Positions 1 to 8,730 of a stretch of DNA of 55,840 nt are shown here, one piece after another. The translations under genes were made by a program, and so were the position numbers. This DNA is from Lachnospiraceae bacterium. Lineage in GTDB: Bacteria > Bacillota > Clostridia > Lachnospirales > Lachnospiraceae. The stretch is from the NCBI GenBank assembly GCA_022781985.1, contig JALESH010000029.1:1-55840 (forward strand), read 5' to 3'. The notes beneath the pieces are model-generated. The model was not told the DNA's origin. It was given only the letters and a program-made list of their open reading frames with translations, and made no database searches. The number at the start of each line of letters is the position of its first letter. The stretch's first letter is position 1.

Positions 1-2070
1 CTGTGGCACCGTGCTCCGAACATGGACGCATTGGTTGCGCTGGGCGCTACGGCAGCCTTTGGTTATAGCACCTTCGCCCTGTTCGCCATGACGGACGCAC
101 AGGTCAAGGGCAATATGGATGCCGTGATGGCCTATATGCACGAATTCTACTTCGAGTCCGCCGCCACGATCCTGACGCTGATTACCCTGGGCAAGATGCT
201 GGAGGCACGTTCAAAGGGAAAGACTACCAATGCCCTCAAGAGCCTGATGAAGCTTGCCTCCAAAACCGCCACGCTCCTGCGAGATGGTATGGAAATCACC
301 GTGCCGATTGAACAGGTGGCAAAGGGCGATGTTTTTGTGGTGCGCCCCGGCGAAAATATTCCTGTGGACGGAACCGTTTTGGAGGGAAACAGCGCGGTTG
401 ACGAATCCTCCTTGACAGGCGAGAGCATTCCGGCCGACAAAGCGGCAGGAAGCATGGTCTCTGCAGGAACGCTGAACCATTCGGGTTTTCTCCGCTGTGA
501 AGCAACCAGAGTTGGCGAGGACACCACGCTTTCTCAGATCATTCAGATGGTCAGCGATGCCGCTGCGACGAAGGCCCCCATCGCCAAGGTCGCAGACAAG
601 GTCTCCGGTGTCTTTGTCCCCGCTGTTATCGCGATCGCGGCGGTAACCGTGATTGCCTGGCTCCTCGCCGGTCAGACGGTAGGCTTTGCTCTGGCACGGG
701 GTATTTCTGTACTGGTCATCAGCTGCCCCTGCGCGCTGGGTCTTGCCACCCCTGTTGCCATCATGGTGGGCAACGGCATGGGAGCCAAAAACGGAATTCT
801 CTTCAAGACGGCGGTGTCTCTGGAGGAAACCGGAAAAGTGCGGATCGTGGCTCTGGACAAAACCGGAACCATCACCCGGGGCGAGCCCAAGGTCACGGAT
901 CTCCTCCCCGCCGAAGGCGTGAGCGAAGCAGAGCTGCTGTCCATGGCCTACGCGTTGGAGAAGAAAAGCGAGCATCCGCTGACCCGTGCCATACACCAGA
1001 GGGCTGAGCAGGACGGACTGAAAGTCGCCGAAGTTCAACAATTTCAGGCGCTCCCCGGCAACGGCCTGACCGCTTCTCTGGACGGCGCTGCCCTGCTGGG
1101 CGGCAGCTACCAATTCATCAGCGGACAAATTCCGGTGCCTACAGAGACGAAAGCAAGGTCGGAGCGGCTCTCGGAGGAGGGAAAAACGCCCCTGTTCTTT
1201 GCCAAGGACGGTGCGCTCTGCGGCATCATTGCCGTGGCGGATACCATCAAGGAGGACAGTCCGCAGGCCATTGCGGAAATGCGGAACATGGGCATCCATG
1301 TGGTAATGCTGACCGGCGACAACGAGCGTACCGCCAAGGCCATCGGAGCCGCCGCCGGTGTGGATGAGGTCATTGCAGGCGTCCTTCCCGACGGCAAGGA
1401 GAGCGTGATCCGGAAACTGCAGCAAAACGGAAAAGTCATCATGGTGGGTGACGGCATCAACGACGCACCGGCTCTGACCAGCGCCGATATTGGCATCGCC
1501 ATCGGTGCGGGCGCGGATGTTGCCATAGACGCGGCGGATGTGGTGCTGATGAAAAGCCGTCTGTCCGATGTGCCTGCGGCCATCCGTCTGAGCCGGGCTA
1601 CGCTGCGCAACATTCACGAAAATCTGTTCTGGGCGTTTATCTACAACACCATCGGCATTCCTCTGGCGGCAGGCGTGTTTATCCCCCTGCTGGGCTGGCA
1701 GCTCAACCCCATGTTCGCCGCGGCTGCCATGAGCCTGTCCAGCTTCAGTGTTGTTACCAACGCACTGCGCTTAAATTTCTTTCGGATACATGATTACAAA
1801 CGGGATCAAAAAGTCAAAAATAAATCAAATTACTCAAACCCAAAGGAGACAAAAATCATGGAAAAGACACTGAAAATCGAAGGCATGATGTGCGGGCATT
1901 GCGAGATGCACACAAAAAAGGCGCTGGAGGCGCTTGACGGCGTGACCAAGGCCGAAGTCAGCCACAAGACCGGGACCGCTGTTGTAACACTGGAAAAAGA
2001 GGTTTCGGACGATGCTCTGAAGCAGGCTGTTGCCGAGCAGGGCTATCAGGTGACCGATATCATCTATTGA
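1..2070 (+). CDS. copA: Copper-translocating P1B-type ATPase with C-terminal CopZ-like HMA domain (5' partial)
   Basis: Heavy-metal P-type ATPase that would export Cu(I) across the cytoplasmic membrane using ATP. The frame is open from base 1 and begins with the family motif HRAPNMDALVALGA, so the N-terminal metal-binding domain(s) and first membrane helices lie outside the window. Visible landmarks are the membrane CPC motif in SCPCALGLATP, the phosphorylation site DKTGT, the nucleotide-binding SEHPL and the hinge GDGINDAP. After the last membrane helices comes a Lys/Asn-rich stretch that looks like translated intergenic DNA, then about 70 residues forming a complete HMA domain with the copper motif MCGHC. 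A copA gene and a copZ chaperone gene appear to have merged in frame; an internal ribosome site may still allow the chaperone to be made alone. Copper rather than silver specificity is inferred from CPC. Confidence 0.93.
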   Translation: MWHRAPNMDALVALGATAAFGYSTFALFAMTDAQVKGNMDAVMAYMHEFYFESAATILTLITLGKMLEARSKGKTTNALKSLMKLASKTATLLRDGMEITVPIEQVAKGDVFVVRPGENIPVDGTVLEGNSAVDESSLTGESIPADKAAGSMVSAGTLNHSGFLRCEATRVGEDTTLSQIIQMVSDAAATKAPIAKVADKVSGVFVPAVIAIAAVTVIAWLLAGQTVGFALARGISVLVISCPCALGLATPVAIMVGNGMGAKNGILFKTAVSLEETGKVRIVALDKTGTITRGEPKVTDLLPAEGVSEAELLSMAYALEKKSEHPLTRAIHQRAEQDGLKVAEVQQFQALPGNGLTASLDGAALLGGSYQFISGQIPVPTETKARSERLSEEGKTPLFFAKDGALCGIIAVADTIKEDSPQAIAEMRNMGIHVVMLTGDNERTAKAIGAAAGVDEVIAGVLPDGKESVIRKLQQNGKVIMVGDGINDAPALTSADIGIAIGAGADVAIDAADVVLMKSRLSDVPAAIRLSRATLRNIHENLFWAFIYNTIGIPLAAGVFIPLLGWQLNPMFAAAAMSLSSFSVVTNALRLNFFRIHDYKRDQKVKNKSNYSNPKETKIMEKTLKIEGMMCGHCEMHTKKALEALDGVTKAEVSHKTGTAVVTLEKEVSDDALKQAVAEQGYQVTDIIY
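1842..1860 (+). promoter_or_regulatory. Internal ribosome binding site and ATG for a free CopZ-like chaperone
   Basis: AAAGGAG at 1842-1848 lies 9 bases before an ATG at 1858 that is in frame with the ATPase. Starting here gives a protein of about 70 residues (EGMMCGHCEM near its start) the size of an ordinary CopZ chaperone. The upstream linker is AT-rich like an intergenic spacer. Internal initiation is inferred. Confidence 0.55.
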
Positions 2071-2189
2071 TTAGTATTACTGCTATCGAGTTTTCACAAT
2101 GTGGTAAATCAATGATGCAACAAGTGAAAGCATTTCTTTTTGTTCAGGAATAGAACTTTATCTGACACTGCCAATTTCTGCGCTATAAT

Positions 2190-2700
2190 TCAAATGGAAC
2201 TATCGAAGCACAAATAACGTAGCTCCTTTTCCCGATTTGCCAGCACAATGTATTCGTTGATGCTGGCCACCTGAGGTGGCTCCGGCTCCAATGACATCCA
2301 GCTATCCCCCTCGCCCAGATGCGCCAAAATCGGCAGCACACGCAGCAGCTTCATCCCTTTTGCATATCGGGGATCGGTCAGGATTGGTCAAGGCTCCACT
2401 CTGGGCAGCGGTAAAATAGTCATTGGCATTGGTCAGATATTCCTCTGAGAAAATCCTTCCCACGCTCTTGGCCGCTTCGGCAGCATCCAGATATGAAAAC
2501 GGAGGCACGGCTTTCAGCAGCTCCACGATCTGCAAGGCGCTTTCTCTCGCCGCCGGGAGCAGTGCCGGATCGCCGCTGCCAGCATTGGTGGTGGACATAA
2601 ACAGATTCGGCGCCATGCAAAGTCCGTTCAGCCGGTCAATCACTGTCTGCGAGATATTCAGAGAATCACATCCAAGCGTGCCGCTGAATACGTACAGGAG
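2190..2700 (-). pseudogene. Unrecognised, frameshifted gene remnant
   Basis: Two minus-strand frames join into one protein-like sequence. The first runs from about 2700 (FSGTLGCDSLNIS, then APNLFMSTTNAGSGDPALL and FSYLDAAEAAKSVGRIFSEEY). The second continues to a stop at 2190 (KGMKLLRVLPILAHLGEG, then EPPQVASINEYIVLANREKE). The switch falls near 2370-2390, where an imperfect duplication (GGTCAGGATTGGTCAAGG on plus) shifts the frame. A stop lies just upstream at 2701, so the 5' end is cut off at a junction next to the recombinase fragment. Residue composition is that of a real protein, but I do not recognise the family; cargo of a lost mobile element is a guess. Confidence 0.5.
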
Positions 2701-2713
2701 TCACGCCGGGAAC

Positions 2714-2974
2714 TCACTCATCCCAGCCGTCCGGTAAGTATGTACTTTGCGAATCGCCGTAAAACCCGTTTATATCAGGTTTCGCAACCACCTCTACGCC
2801 CATGAAGCCCCACACCCGCCGTCCGGCTTTGTAATCACTTAAAAAACGTAGGAACAGCTTCAACGTATCCCTGTAGCTGAGGATTGTATTATTTGAATAA
2901 CATCTCTGCAGGGGCAGGTAATCTGTTAAAAATCCGGTGACAAGGCAGGCAAAATCAGTAGAATTCGTGTTCAT
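2714..2974 (-). pseudogene. Tyrosine recombinase N-terminal fragment (third of a tandem set)
   Basis: 86 codons with a phage-integrase SAM-like core-binding domain: FLTDYLPLQRCYSNNTILSY followed by RDTLKLFLRFLSDYKAG. The start overlaps the end of the upstream recombinase gene by 20 bases, as in tandem recombinase trios such as RIT or Tn554-like elements. The catalytic domain is missing: after residue ~55 the sequence changes to an unrelated tail and stops at 2714. It cannot make a working recombinase. Confidence 0.75.
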
Positions 2975-4311
2975 TGATGAAGACCTCCTTGATAAGATCC
3001 GGGAAAGATATTTTTAACTGTTCCTTTATATATGGAAAACGTTCTGTTGTAAGCTTGAGGTAATAGGCAGTTTCCTCAAATCCTTCATGCCCAAGCATTG
3101 TCCGCATATAGGGAAGATAGGCCATGAGATCTTTTCCTTCGTCTGTCCATTTGCGGAGCAGATTTACACAGTATGTGTGACGAAAATCATGAACACGTGG
3201 ACCCATCATAAAGAAATACTCATCTTCAGGTGAAGCAGCATGGATTTTTTCTTTCAATTCCAAGCACCTGTCGGTAAGCAACGGATGGATTGGTACGATT
3301 CTTTCCTTATGATTCTTTGCTTCGTGAACAGTTATATATCCGATAACCGGAAGCGGCGTTTCCATTTCAAGCAGCATGGAACCGGCAGAGTGTCTTAAAG
3401 AATGAAATCCTGAATGCTTTTTACTCCGCTGATCAATACCTGCTTTCCGCATGCAACGTATAATCTGCTGCTGCATGTGGTTTTCGTCACTGATAGGATC
3501 GAACGGAGGCATGTGTTTCAGGAAGATGACATCAGACTCATAATAATGCGGGCGGCCATTTTTGATGTAATCAATCACAGCCCAACCCACCGCATCAGGT
3601 ATTGGCAGACTCAGTGGTTTATGGGTTTTGTGCTGGATAATGGACAGTTTTTTCTCTTCCCAGTTAAAGTTTTTAAAACGGAGATTTTTTATATCTCCGA
3701 TACGTAACCCCAATACGCATGCAAGCACAATCATAGCATAATCACGCTTTCAAATTGGACTGTTTCTGTCAATGGAAGCAAGCATTGCTTTAAGTTCTTC
3801 AGCCTGCCAGGCAGAAAGTATCCGGGCACTTTTGGAAATAGAAGGCATATGGATTTTTTCTGCATAATAAATAATAAATAGAAATCTTTCCGGATGAATG
3901 AAGGAATCTCAGGAAATGCCTGACACCACATACATTCTGTTCAACAGTTTTAAAGCTATATCCTGCCAGCGTTTTCAGGTATGAATTGCAGATATCCATT
4001 GTAACATGATCCACAGACGATATTTTGCGCTGGACAAGATAATCCAGAAACACAATGGATATCCTTTTATAATGGTTGACAGTACTTTCAGATAAATCAG
4101 ACGAATCCAGAAAATCTGCATATTCATTGAACAATGGTTCAAATCTATCGTCCAGTGTGAGCGGATTTTTAGATGCATAATACCTCCGTGTCAGTACCCT
4201 GTGCAGGCTGTAATCCTCAAGCATATGTACTACTCGGAGCAGCTGAACTCTTTGCTGTGATAAGGTTCCGTCATTATACCTGCTGACCAGGTTATACTGT
4301 TTTTTATTCAT
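2955..4311 (-). pseudogene. Degenerate chimeric tyrosine recombinase (two tandem integrases fused by deletion)
   Basis: The minus strand reads a recombinase N-terminal domain from an ATG at 4311 (MNKKQYNLVSRYNDG, then STVNHYKRISIVFLDYL). The frame breaks near 3880, where ATTTATT is tandemly duplicated (7 bases). Past the duplication the frame continues (YYAEKIHMPSISKSAR) to an in-frame TGA near 3750, inside what would be SPI-x-KRDYAM. Beyond it lies a catalytic domain with box I Arg (LGLRIGDIKNL) and HSLRHS. Near 3345, directly after LPVI, the sequence jumps into the middle of a second catalytic domain (GYITVHEAKNHKERIVPIHP) with its own HDFRHT and LGHEGFEETAYYLKL. So one gene now carries two HxxR boxes, a frameshift and a stop: an inactive relic of adjacent recombinase genes. 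Confidence 0.8.
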
Positions 4312-4315
4312 CCAT

Positions 4316-4519
4316 GAGAAAAGTTACCCTCATGCATAACCTCTTATGTGATTTCTGTTCGTCAGACCAGAGATTTGCCCATGGGTTAGTATGTTCCCCA
4401 TATCCAACTTCCTTCAGATTCCATCTCACGATGGACACCCTTGCCTTCGGCTATATCCTTCCCACTACCGGGCGGATTCGGGACTTTCACCCGTTAGAAA
4501 CGTGCGCCGCTAGGCGCAC
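4316..4519 (-). mobile_element. Group II intron 5' fragment (domain I remnant)
   Basis: Read on the minus strand from 4519, the sequence starts GTGCGCC, the typical group II intron 5' end. It continues with the landmarks GGGTGAAAGTCCCG, GGTGTCCATCGTGAGATGG, AATCTGAAGGAAG and GACGAACAGAAATCACAT that I associate with bacterial group II intron domain I. It stops within about 205 bases and runs directly into the recombinase pseudogene; no maturase ORF or domain V/VI follows. In the minus orientation the presumed intron end lies 9 bases after a stem-loop (4529-4560), resembling the habit of class C introns to insert after terminator hairpins. The identification rests on remembered motifs, not a covariance model. 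Confidence 0.6.
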
Positions 4520-4528
4520 AAGATTTTG

Positions 4529-4564
4529 AAGTCATCCTACAGGGTGTTGCAGGATGACTTTTTC
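4529..4564 (+). terminator. Stem-loop with T-run (rho-independent terminator)
   Basis: Perfect 10-bp stem AAGTCATCCT (4529-4538) and AGGATGACTT (4551-4560) with a 12-base loop, followed on plus by TTTTC. There is no plus-strand gene just upstream, so it may be the leftover landing hairpin of the adjacent intron fragment. Confidence 0.5.
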
Positions 4565-4662
4565 AATTTCATGCGAGCTGCCAGATATACCGAAACTTCC
4601 TTGATGCAGTGGAGATTCCCGCTGTGTTGGAACCCATTATCTACGAAAGACCTACGAAAAGC

Positions 4663-4700
4663 AGAAGAACGGCGTGACCTTCGGGTCACACCGTTCTTCT
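4663..4700 (-). terminator. Long hairpin with TTCG loop, possible end of the murE-rsgA transcript
   Basis: A 17-bp inverted repeat with a single mismatch (AGAAGAACGG-x-GTGACC and its complement) closed by TTCG. It lies about 125 bases downstream of the rsgA stop. Read on minus, it is followed by GCTTTTCG, a weak T-tract. It could be the operon terminator or an element end. Apart from this and the intron fragment, 4312-4823 shows nothing else I can support. Confidence 0.4.
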
Positions 4701-4823
4701 GGGCAAAATAGTTACTTGTCACTATTAATCCTTGAAATATCAAGCTTTATTGGCCTTTATGGAGATATAGAAACTTGCATCGAAATCGTCAATTTATAAA
4801 AGAGGCAATACACTCCTTTGCTG

Positions 4824-5711
4824 TCATTTTACTCTCAGTTCCTGCAGCTCCCTGTACAGGGCCTGATAGTTCTGATACCTGACCGGGCTGATCCGGCCCC
4901 TGGCCAGCGCGTCCTTCACGCTACAGTCCGGTTCACTGATATGGGAACATCCTGCAAATCTGCAATCTGATTCATATTCTCTGAATTCGGGATAATAGCG
5001 CTTTAAATCCCACTTTTCCATCTGGAAAAGGTTAAGGGAGGTAAAGCCCGGCGTATCCATGATATAGGTTCCCTCCCTCAGGGCTATGATTTCCGAATGT
5101 CTGGTAGTATGCCTTCCCCGACCGATCTTTCTGCTGATACTGCCGGTCTCCATTCCCGCCTCCGGATGGAGGCAGTTGATGATAGAGGATTTTCCCACTC
5201 CACTGGGACCTGCCACTGCGGTGGTCTTACCATGCAGCAGCAGTCTCAGCTCCTCCATTCCCTGATTCTTCCGGGCACTTACAAAAAGAACCCTGCTGCC
5301 GCTGCCCTCATATATCTTTTTCAGCTGCTCCATTTCTTCCTCTGCAGCCATATCCTGCTTGTTAAAGCAGATGATGCTGTCCAGCCCCTGCTGCTCCATC
5401 ATAATAAGAAAACGGTCCAGGAGATTATAATTCGGCTCCGGCTTCAGGATAGAAAATATCACCAGCGCCTGATCAATATTGGCCACTGCCGGACGGATCA
5501 ATTCGTTCCTTCTGGGCAGCAGCTCCGTGATATTGCCGGTCAGTCCTTCCTCCTCCAGGGTCTCTATCCGTACATCATCTCCAACCAGAGGCTTTCTGTT
5601 TTCCTTCCGGAAGACTCCCCTGGCCCGGCACTCATAAACCCTACCCGGCCCGCCCTCCTCCGTATAAACATAATAGAACCCTGCTATGCCCTTGATTATC
5701 TTTCCCTGCAT
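4824..5711 (-). CDS. rsgA: Ribosome small subunit-dependent GTPase A
   Basis: Cytoplasmic circularly permuted GTPase (295 aa, usual length) that helps late 30S subunit assembly. Domain order is an N-terminal OB-fold (about 1-70), the GTPase with motifs in permuted order, G4 FNKQD before G1 GPSGVGKSS and G3 DTPGF, then a C-terminal zinc finger (CRFAGC-SHISEPDC). Last gene of the murE operon, only 26 bases after the PASTA kinase gene, the position it holds in many Firmicutes. The start ATG at 5711 has AAGGAG upstream at a somewhat long spacing. Confidence 0.97.
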   Translation of the reverse strand: MQGKIIKGIAGFYYVYTEEGGPGRVYECRARGVFRKENRKPLVGDDVRIETLEEEGLTGNITELLPRRNELIRPAVANIDQALVIFSILKPEPNYNLLDRFLIMMEQQGLDSIICFNKQDMAAEEEMEQLKKIYEGSGSRVLFVSARKNQGMEELRLLLHGKTTAVAGPSGVGKSSIINCLHPEAGMETGSISRKIGRGRHTTRHSEIIALREGTYIMDTPGFTSLNLFQMEKWDLKRYYPEFREYESDCRFAGCSHISEPDCSVKDALARGRISPVRYQNYQALYRELQELRVK

Positions 5712-5737
5712 ATAGCTGTTTTAACTCCTTCAAAGAC

Positions 5738-7951
5738 CTAACCCTCCGGTGAAAACTCCACTTCCCTTGTGATCATCCTCTGCTCAGAGACTCCCTCTGT
5801 GGTAGTCACCTCACCCGTTTCCGGATCTGTGTAGGTCGTCGGCTCCTTGGTTATAGTATAGCTGAAAGTAATGGTACCCTTCTGGGATTTTATCCCATTA
5901 TAGTTCACCGGAATCGGAAAGGATGTGGTGTCTGTATTTAAAAGCTGCACACCGTCTGCCGTATCCACTGTCACATGCACACTCAGTCCTCCCACATACT
6001 CCGGATCCTCCTCGGTAGAAGGAGCTTCGATGCTGCCTGTATAGCGGTATGTCATCTGCCTGGGCCCGATACTCACCCGCAGATCTATGGCAGTTCCCCT
6101 GTCTACAAAGGATCCTACCGAATAGCTCTGATAGCATACCAGCCCCGTCAAAGCCGGATCATCGTTGTTTACCTCTGTCACACTGCCCAGGGGAAGCCCC
6201 AGCTCCGTCAGCCTGGCCATAGCATCCATCTCCGTTACCCCGATGAGATTTGGCACACGCACCTTATTGTCCTCTGCCCCCTGGCTGATCTTAATCGTCA
6301 CTGCTGAGCCGGACGGAGCCTTGGCGCCGCCCTCGGGGCTCTGGGAAATAACGCTGTCCTTGGGCACCTGCTCATCATAGCTCTCGGTCTTATTTACCAC
6401 GAATCCCTTTTGCTCCAGGGTAGAGACTGCCTGGGCTTTGGAAAGCCCCACCACCTCCGGCACCTGGATGCCGCTGATACCGGTACTCACCGTCAGCAGG
6501 AGCTCCGTAGAGGAATCCACCGGACGGCCGATGCCTATGTTGCACTCCAGCACCAGCCCTTCCTCATATTCACCGTTTTCCCTGTAGCTGATTTCGGGAA
6601 ACAGCCCCAGCTGCGCCAGCTCCTGCTTCACCTCCCCGATCTGCCTTCCAACCACCTCAGGCATCTTGACCTGCACAGCCTGTTCCTCTGCGGCCTGCTC
6701 CGGGGAAGCTTCCGGTTTTTCCTGTGCTCCCCCCTCTTTTCCAAAGGGAAGGATCCCCAAAGTCCTGCCCACCAGAAAAAGCACGATGCATCCGATCAGG
6801 ACAGCAGCTACGATTGCTAGGACCGTGGTGATCCTCTCCATCCTGGAGTCGTATTCACCATTCTCCTCATCTGCCTCCTCTTCCCTTTCCGGCTGAAATT
6901 TCTTTAATCCATCTTCTTCTCTGTGTTTTTCCCTGTTTCTTTCTCCATTTCTTTCTCCGGCGTCTTCCCTGCACACCCGTTGGACATTCTTCTTCAGACG
7001 CAGAGGCTCCTCCAGGCTCTCCCTCTTCACCGCCTGCCCGGACCGCCGCTTGATCTGCACCATATCCTTATCTGTGATTGCTCTGGTGGAGGCCTCCTCA
7101 TCGGGGCTCACCATTTTAACAAAATCCTCCTCTGGGCTGATCAGTGATTTTTTCAGGTCAGCCACCAGCTCTGCCATAGACTGATATCTCCTGTCCGGAC
7201 TCTTCTGACAGCATTTAAAGACGATCTGCTCCACACTTACCGGAATCTCAGGGACATATTCCCTGGGGGAAGGCAGAGGTTCCTGAATATGCTTGATAGC
7301 AATGGCCACCGTTGTCTCTCCGTTGAAGGGAACCCTTCCCGTCAGCATCTCAAACATAGTGATGCCCAGAGAATAGATGTCGCTCTTTTCATCACTGTAC
7401 CCGCCCCTGGCCTGTTCCGGAGAGGTATAGTGAACGGAGCCCATCACGTTGGAGGTAATGGTATTGCTGGTGGCCGCCTTGGCAATGCCGAAATCGGTCA
7501 CCTTTACCTTACCCTCTTTGGAAATAATAATGTTCTGAGGCTTGATATCCCGATGTATGATGTGGTTGTTATGTGCCGCTTCTATTCCCATGGAGACCTG
7601 TATGGCAATGCTTACCGCCTCCTTCACAGAAAGCCTGGCTTTTTTTTCTATATACTTTTTCAGTGTGATGCCCTCTACCAGCTCCATCACGATATAGTAA
7701 ATCCCGCCCTCTTCCCCTACATCATATACATTGACAATATTTGGATGCATCAGGCCCGCCGCAGCCTGGGCCTCTACCCGAAATTTACTGACAAAGTTCG
7801 CATTTTCCGAAAATTCCTGCTTCAGTACCTTGACCGCCACAAAGCGGTTCAGCTTATGGCACTTCGCCTTATATACATCAGACATGCCGCCGGTTCCGAT
7901 CTTTTCCATGATCTCATACCGGTCTCCTATCATCATTCCAATTTTAATCAT
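5738..7951 (-). CDS. prkC: Membrane Ser/Thr protein kinase with three PASTA domains
   Basis: Cell-wall-sensing Hanks-type kinase (737 aa from the chosen ATG). The cytoplasmic kinase domain (about 1-270) has the glycine loop IGTGGMSDVYKA, VAVKVLK, the catalytic IIHRDIKPQN and DFG in VTDFGIAKA. A charged linker of about 110 residues leads to one membrane helix (VLAIVAAVLIGCIVLFLVG, about residue 390), then three extracellular PASTA repeats beginning VKMPEVVG, IQVPEVVG and VRVPNLIG. PASTA repeats bind muropeptides or lipid II. About 120 further residues form an extra beta-rich tail. An upstream TTG at 7975 overlaps prpC, but AAAGG placed 8 bases before the ATG at 7951 favours the latter. It pairs with the adjoining phosphatase PrpC. 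Confidence 0.96.
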   Translation of the reverse strand: MIKIGMMIGDRYEIMEKIGTGGMSDVYKAKCHKLNRFVAVKVLKQEFSENANFVSKFRVEAQAAAGLMHPNIVNVYDVGEEGGIYYIVMELVEGITLKKYIEKKARLSVKEAVSIAIQVSMGIEAAHNNHIIHRDIKPQNIIISKEGKVKVTDFGIAKAATSNTITSNVMGSVHYTSPEQARGGYSDEKSDIYSLGITMFEMLTGRVPFNGETTVAIAIKHIQEPLPSPREYVPEIPVSVEQIVFKCCQKSPDRRYQSMAELVADLKKSLISPEEDFVKMVSPDEEASTRAITDKDMVQIKRRSGQAVKRESLEEPLRLKKNVQRVCREDAGERNGERNREKHREEDGLKKFQPEREEEADEENGEYDSRMERITTVLAIVAAVLIGCIVLFLVGRTLGILPFGKEGGAQEKPEASPEQAAEEQAVQVKMPEVVGRQIGEVKQELAQLGLFPEISYRENGEYEEGLVLECNIGIGRPVDSSTELLLTVSTGISGIQVPEVVGLSKAQAVSTLEQKGFVVNKTESYDEQVPKDSVISQSPEGGAKAPSGSAVTIKISQGAEDNKVRVPNLIGVTEMDAMARLTELGLPLGSVTEVNNDDPALTGLVCYQSYSVGSFVDRGTAIDLRVSIGPRQMTYRYTGSIEAPSTEEDPEYVGGLSVHVTVDTADGVQLLNTDTTSFPIPVNYNGIKSQKGTITFSYTITKEPTTYTDPETGEVTTTEGVSEQRMITREVEFSPEG

Positions 7952-7971
7952 TCTGAATACCTTTGCCCCTT

Positions 7972-8715
7972 TCAAACGCCTTCTGCAAACGGCTCTATAA
8001 TGATGACTGCTATATTGTCCCTGCCGCCGTTATCGTTGGCTGCCCGCACCAATTCCTCTGCCTTTTCTTCCACACCTTCCCGGCTTCCCATAATCATACG
8101 GATCTCCTCATCCTCCAGCATGTTCGTCAAACCGTCGGAGCACAGAAGGACTGTATCTCCCCTTTCCAATTCCACATTATAAAAATCCGCCTCTACCGCA
8201 GCTTCTACCCCCACTGCCCTGGTGATGATATTCTTATCCGGATGTATTCTTGCCGATTCTCTGTCGATGCCGCCCATGCGGACCATTTCCTCCACCAGGG
8301 AATGATCTCTGGTGATCTGCTCTATTTTATCGTTACTTACGATATACAGTCTGCTGTCTCCCACATTGGCCACCTCCAGATACCTGTCACCCAGGCAGGT
8401 GGCTGCTACTACAGTGGTGCCCATTCCCCTCAGTGATTCATCCTCCCCGGCTTTCTGCCGGATGTAATCATTGGCTGCCTGTATCGCTTTCCTCAATATT
8501 TTTACCGGACTTTTTTCAAAAGATCTCTCTATCTCCGCCTTCATGATCTCTACAGCATGCTTGGAGGCATAGTCACCTGCGTTGTGGCCTCCCATGCCGT
8601 CCGCCACAATAAAAAGATTGGGCAGATTTCCCAATGCCTGCTCCGACGCAAATACATAATCCTGATTCAGTTTTCTCACCCTGCCAATATCCGTAATGGA
8701 AAATGCCCTTATCAC
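7972..8715 (-). CDS. prpC: PP2C-family protein phosphatase (partner of PrkC)
   Basis: Metal-dependent Ser/Thr phosphatase (247 aa) that reverses PrkC phosphorylation. PP2C motifs are visible in order: RKLNQD near the N-terminus, VADGMGGHNAGD carrying the metal-binding Asp residues, GDSRLY, and GRDNIAV near the end. No membrane segment. It starts at GTG (8715) with GGAGG 7 bases upstream. Its end meets the start region of the kinase gene, so the two are probably translationally linked. Confidence 0.96.
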   Translation of the reverse strand: MIRAFSITDIGRVRKLNQDYVFASEQALGNLPNLFIVADGMGGHNAGDYASKHAVEIMKAEIERSFEKSPVKILRKAIQAANDYIRQKAGEDESLRGMGTTVVAATCLGDRYLEVANVGDSRLYIVSNDKIEQITRDHSLVEEMVRMGGIDRESARIHPDKNIITRAVGVEAAVEADFYNVELERGDTVLLCSDGLTNMLEDEEIRMIMGSREGVEEKAEELVRAANDNGGRDNIAVIIIEPFAEGV

Positions 8716-8730
8716 GTCTAAACCTCCAGC

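Noticed and set aside
211..1617. Long minus-strand open frame opposite the copper ATPase
   Set aside because: It is an antisense shadow of copA: high Arg/His/Gly composition, no recognisable domain, and the plus frame carries all P-type ATPase motifs.
2266..2280. Palindrome GCCACC-TGA-GGTGGC as a regulatory site
   Set aside because: It falls inside the coding sequence of the frameshifted remnant and has no T-run or promoter nearby.
4314..4529. 71-codon plus frame with ATG at 4314
   Set aside because: It lies antisense to the group II intron 5' fragment; such frames are commonly predicted opposite intron RNA and are not genes.
4537..4743. 68-codon minus frame and 61-codon plus frame near 4.6 kb
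   Set aside because: Both run through the long inverted repeat, lack ribosome sites and show no protein-like composition.
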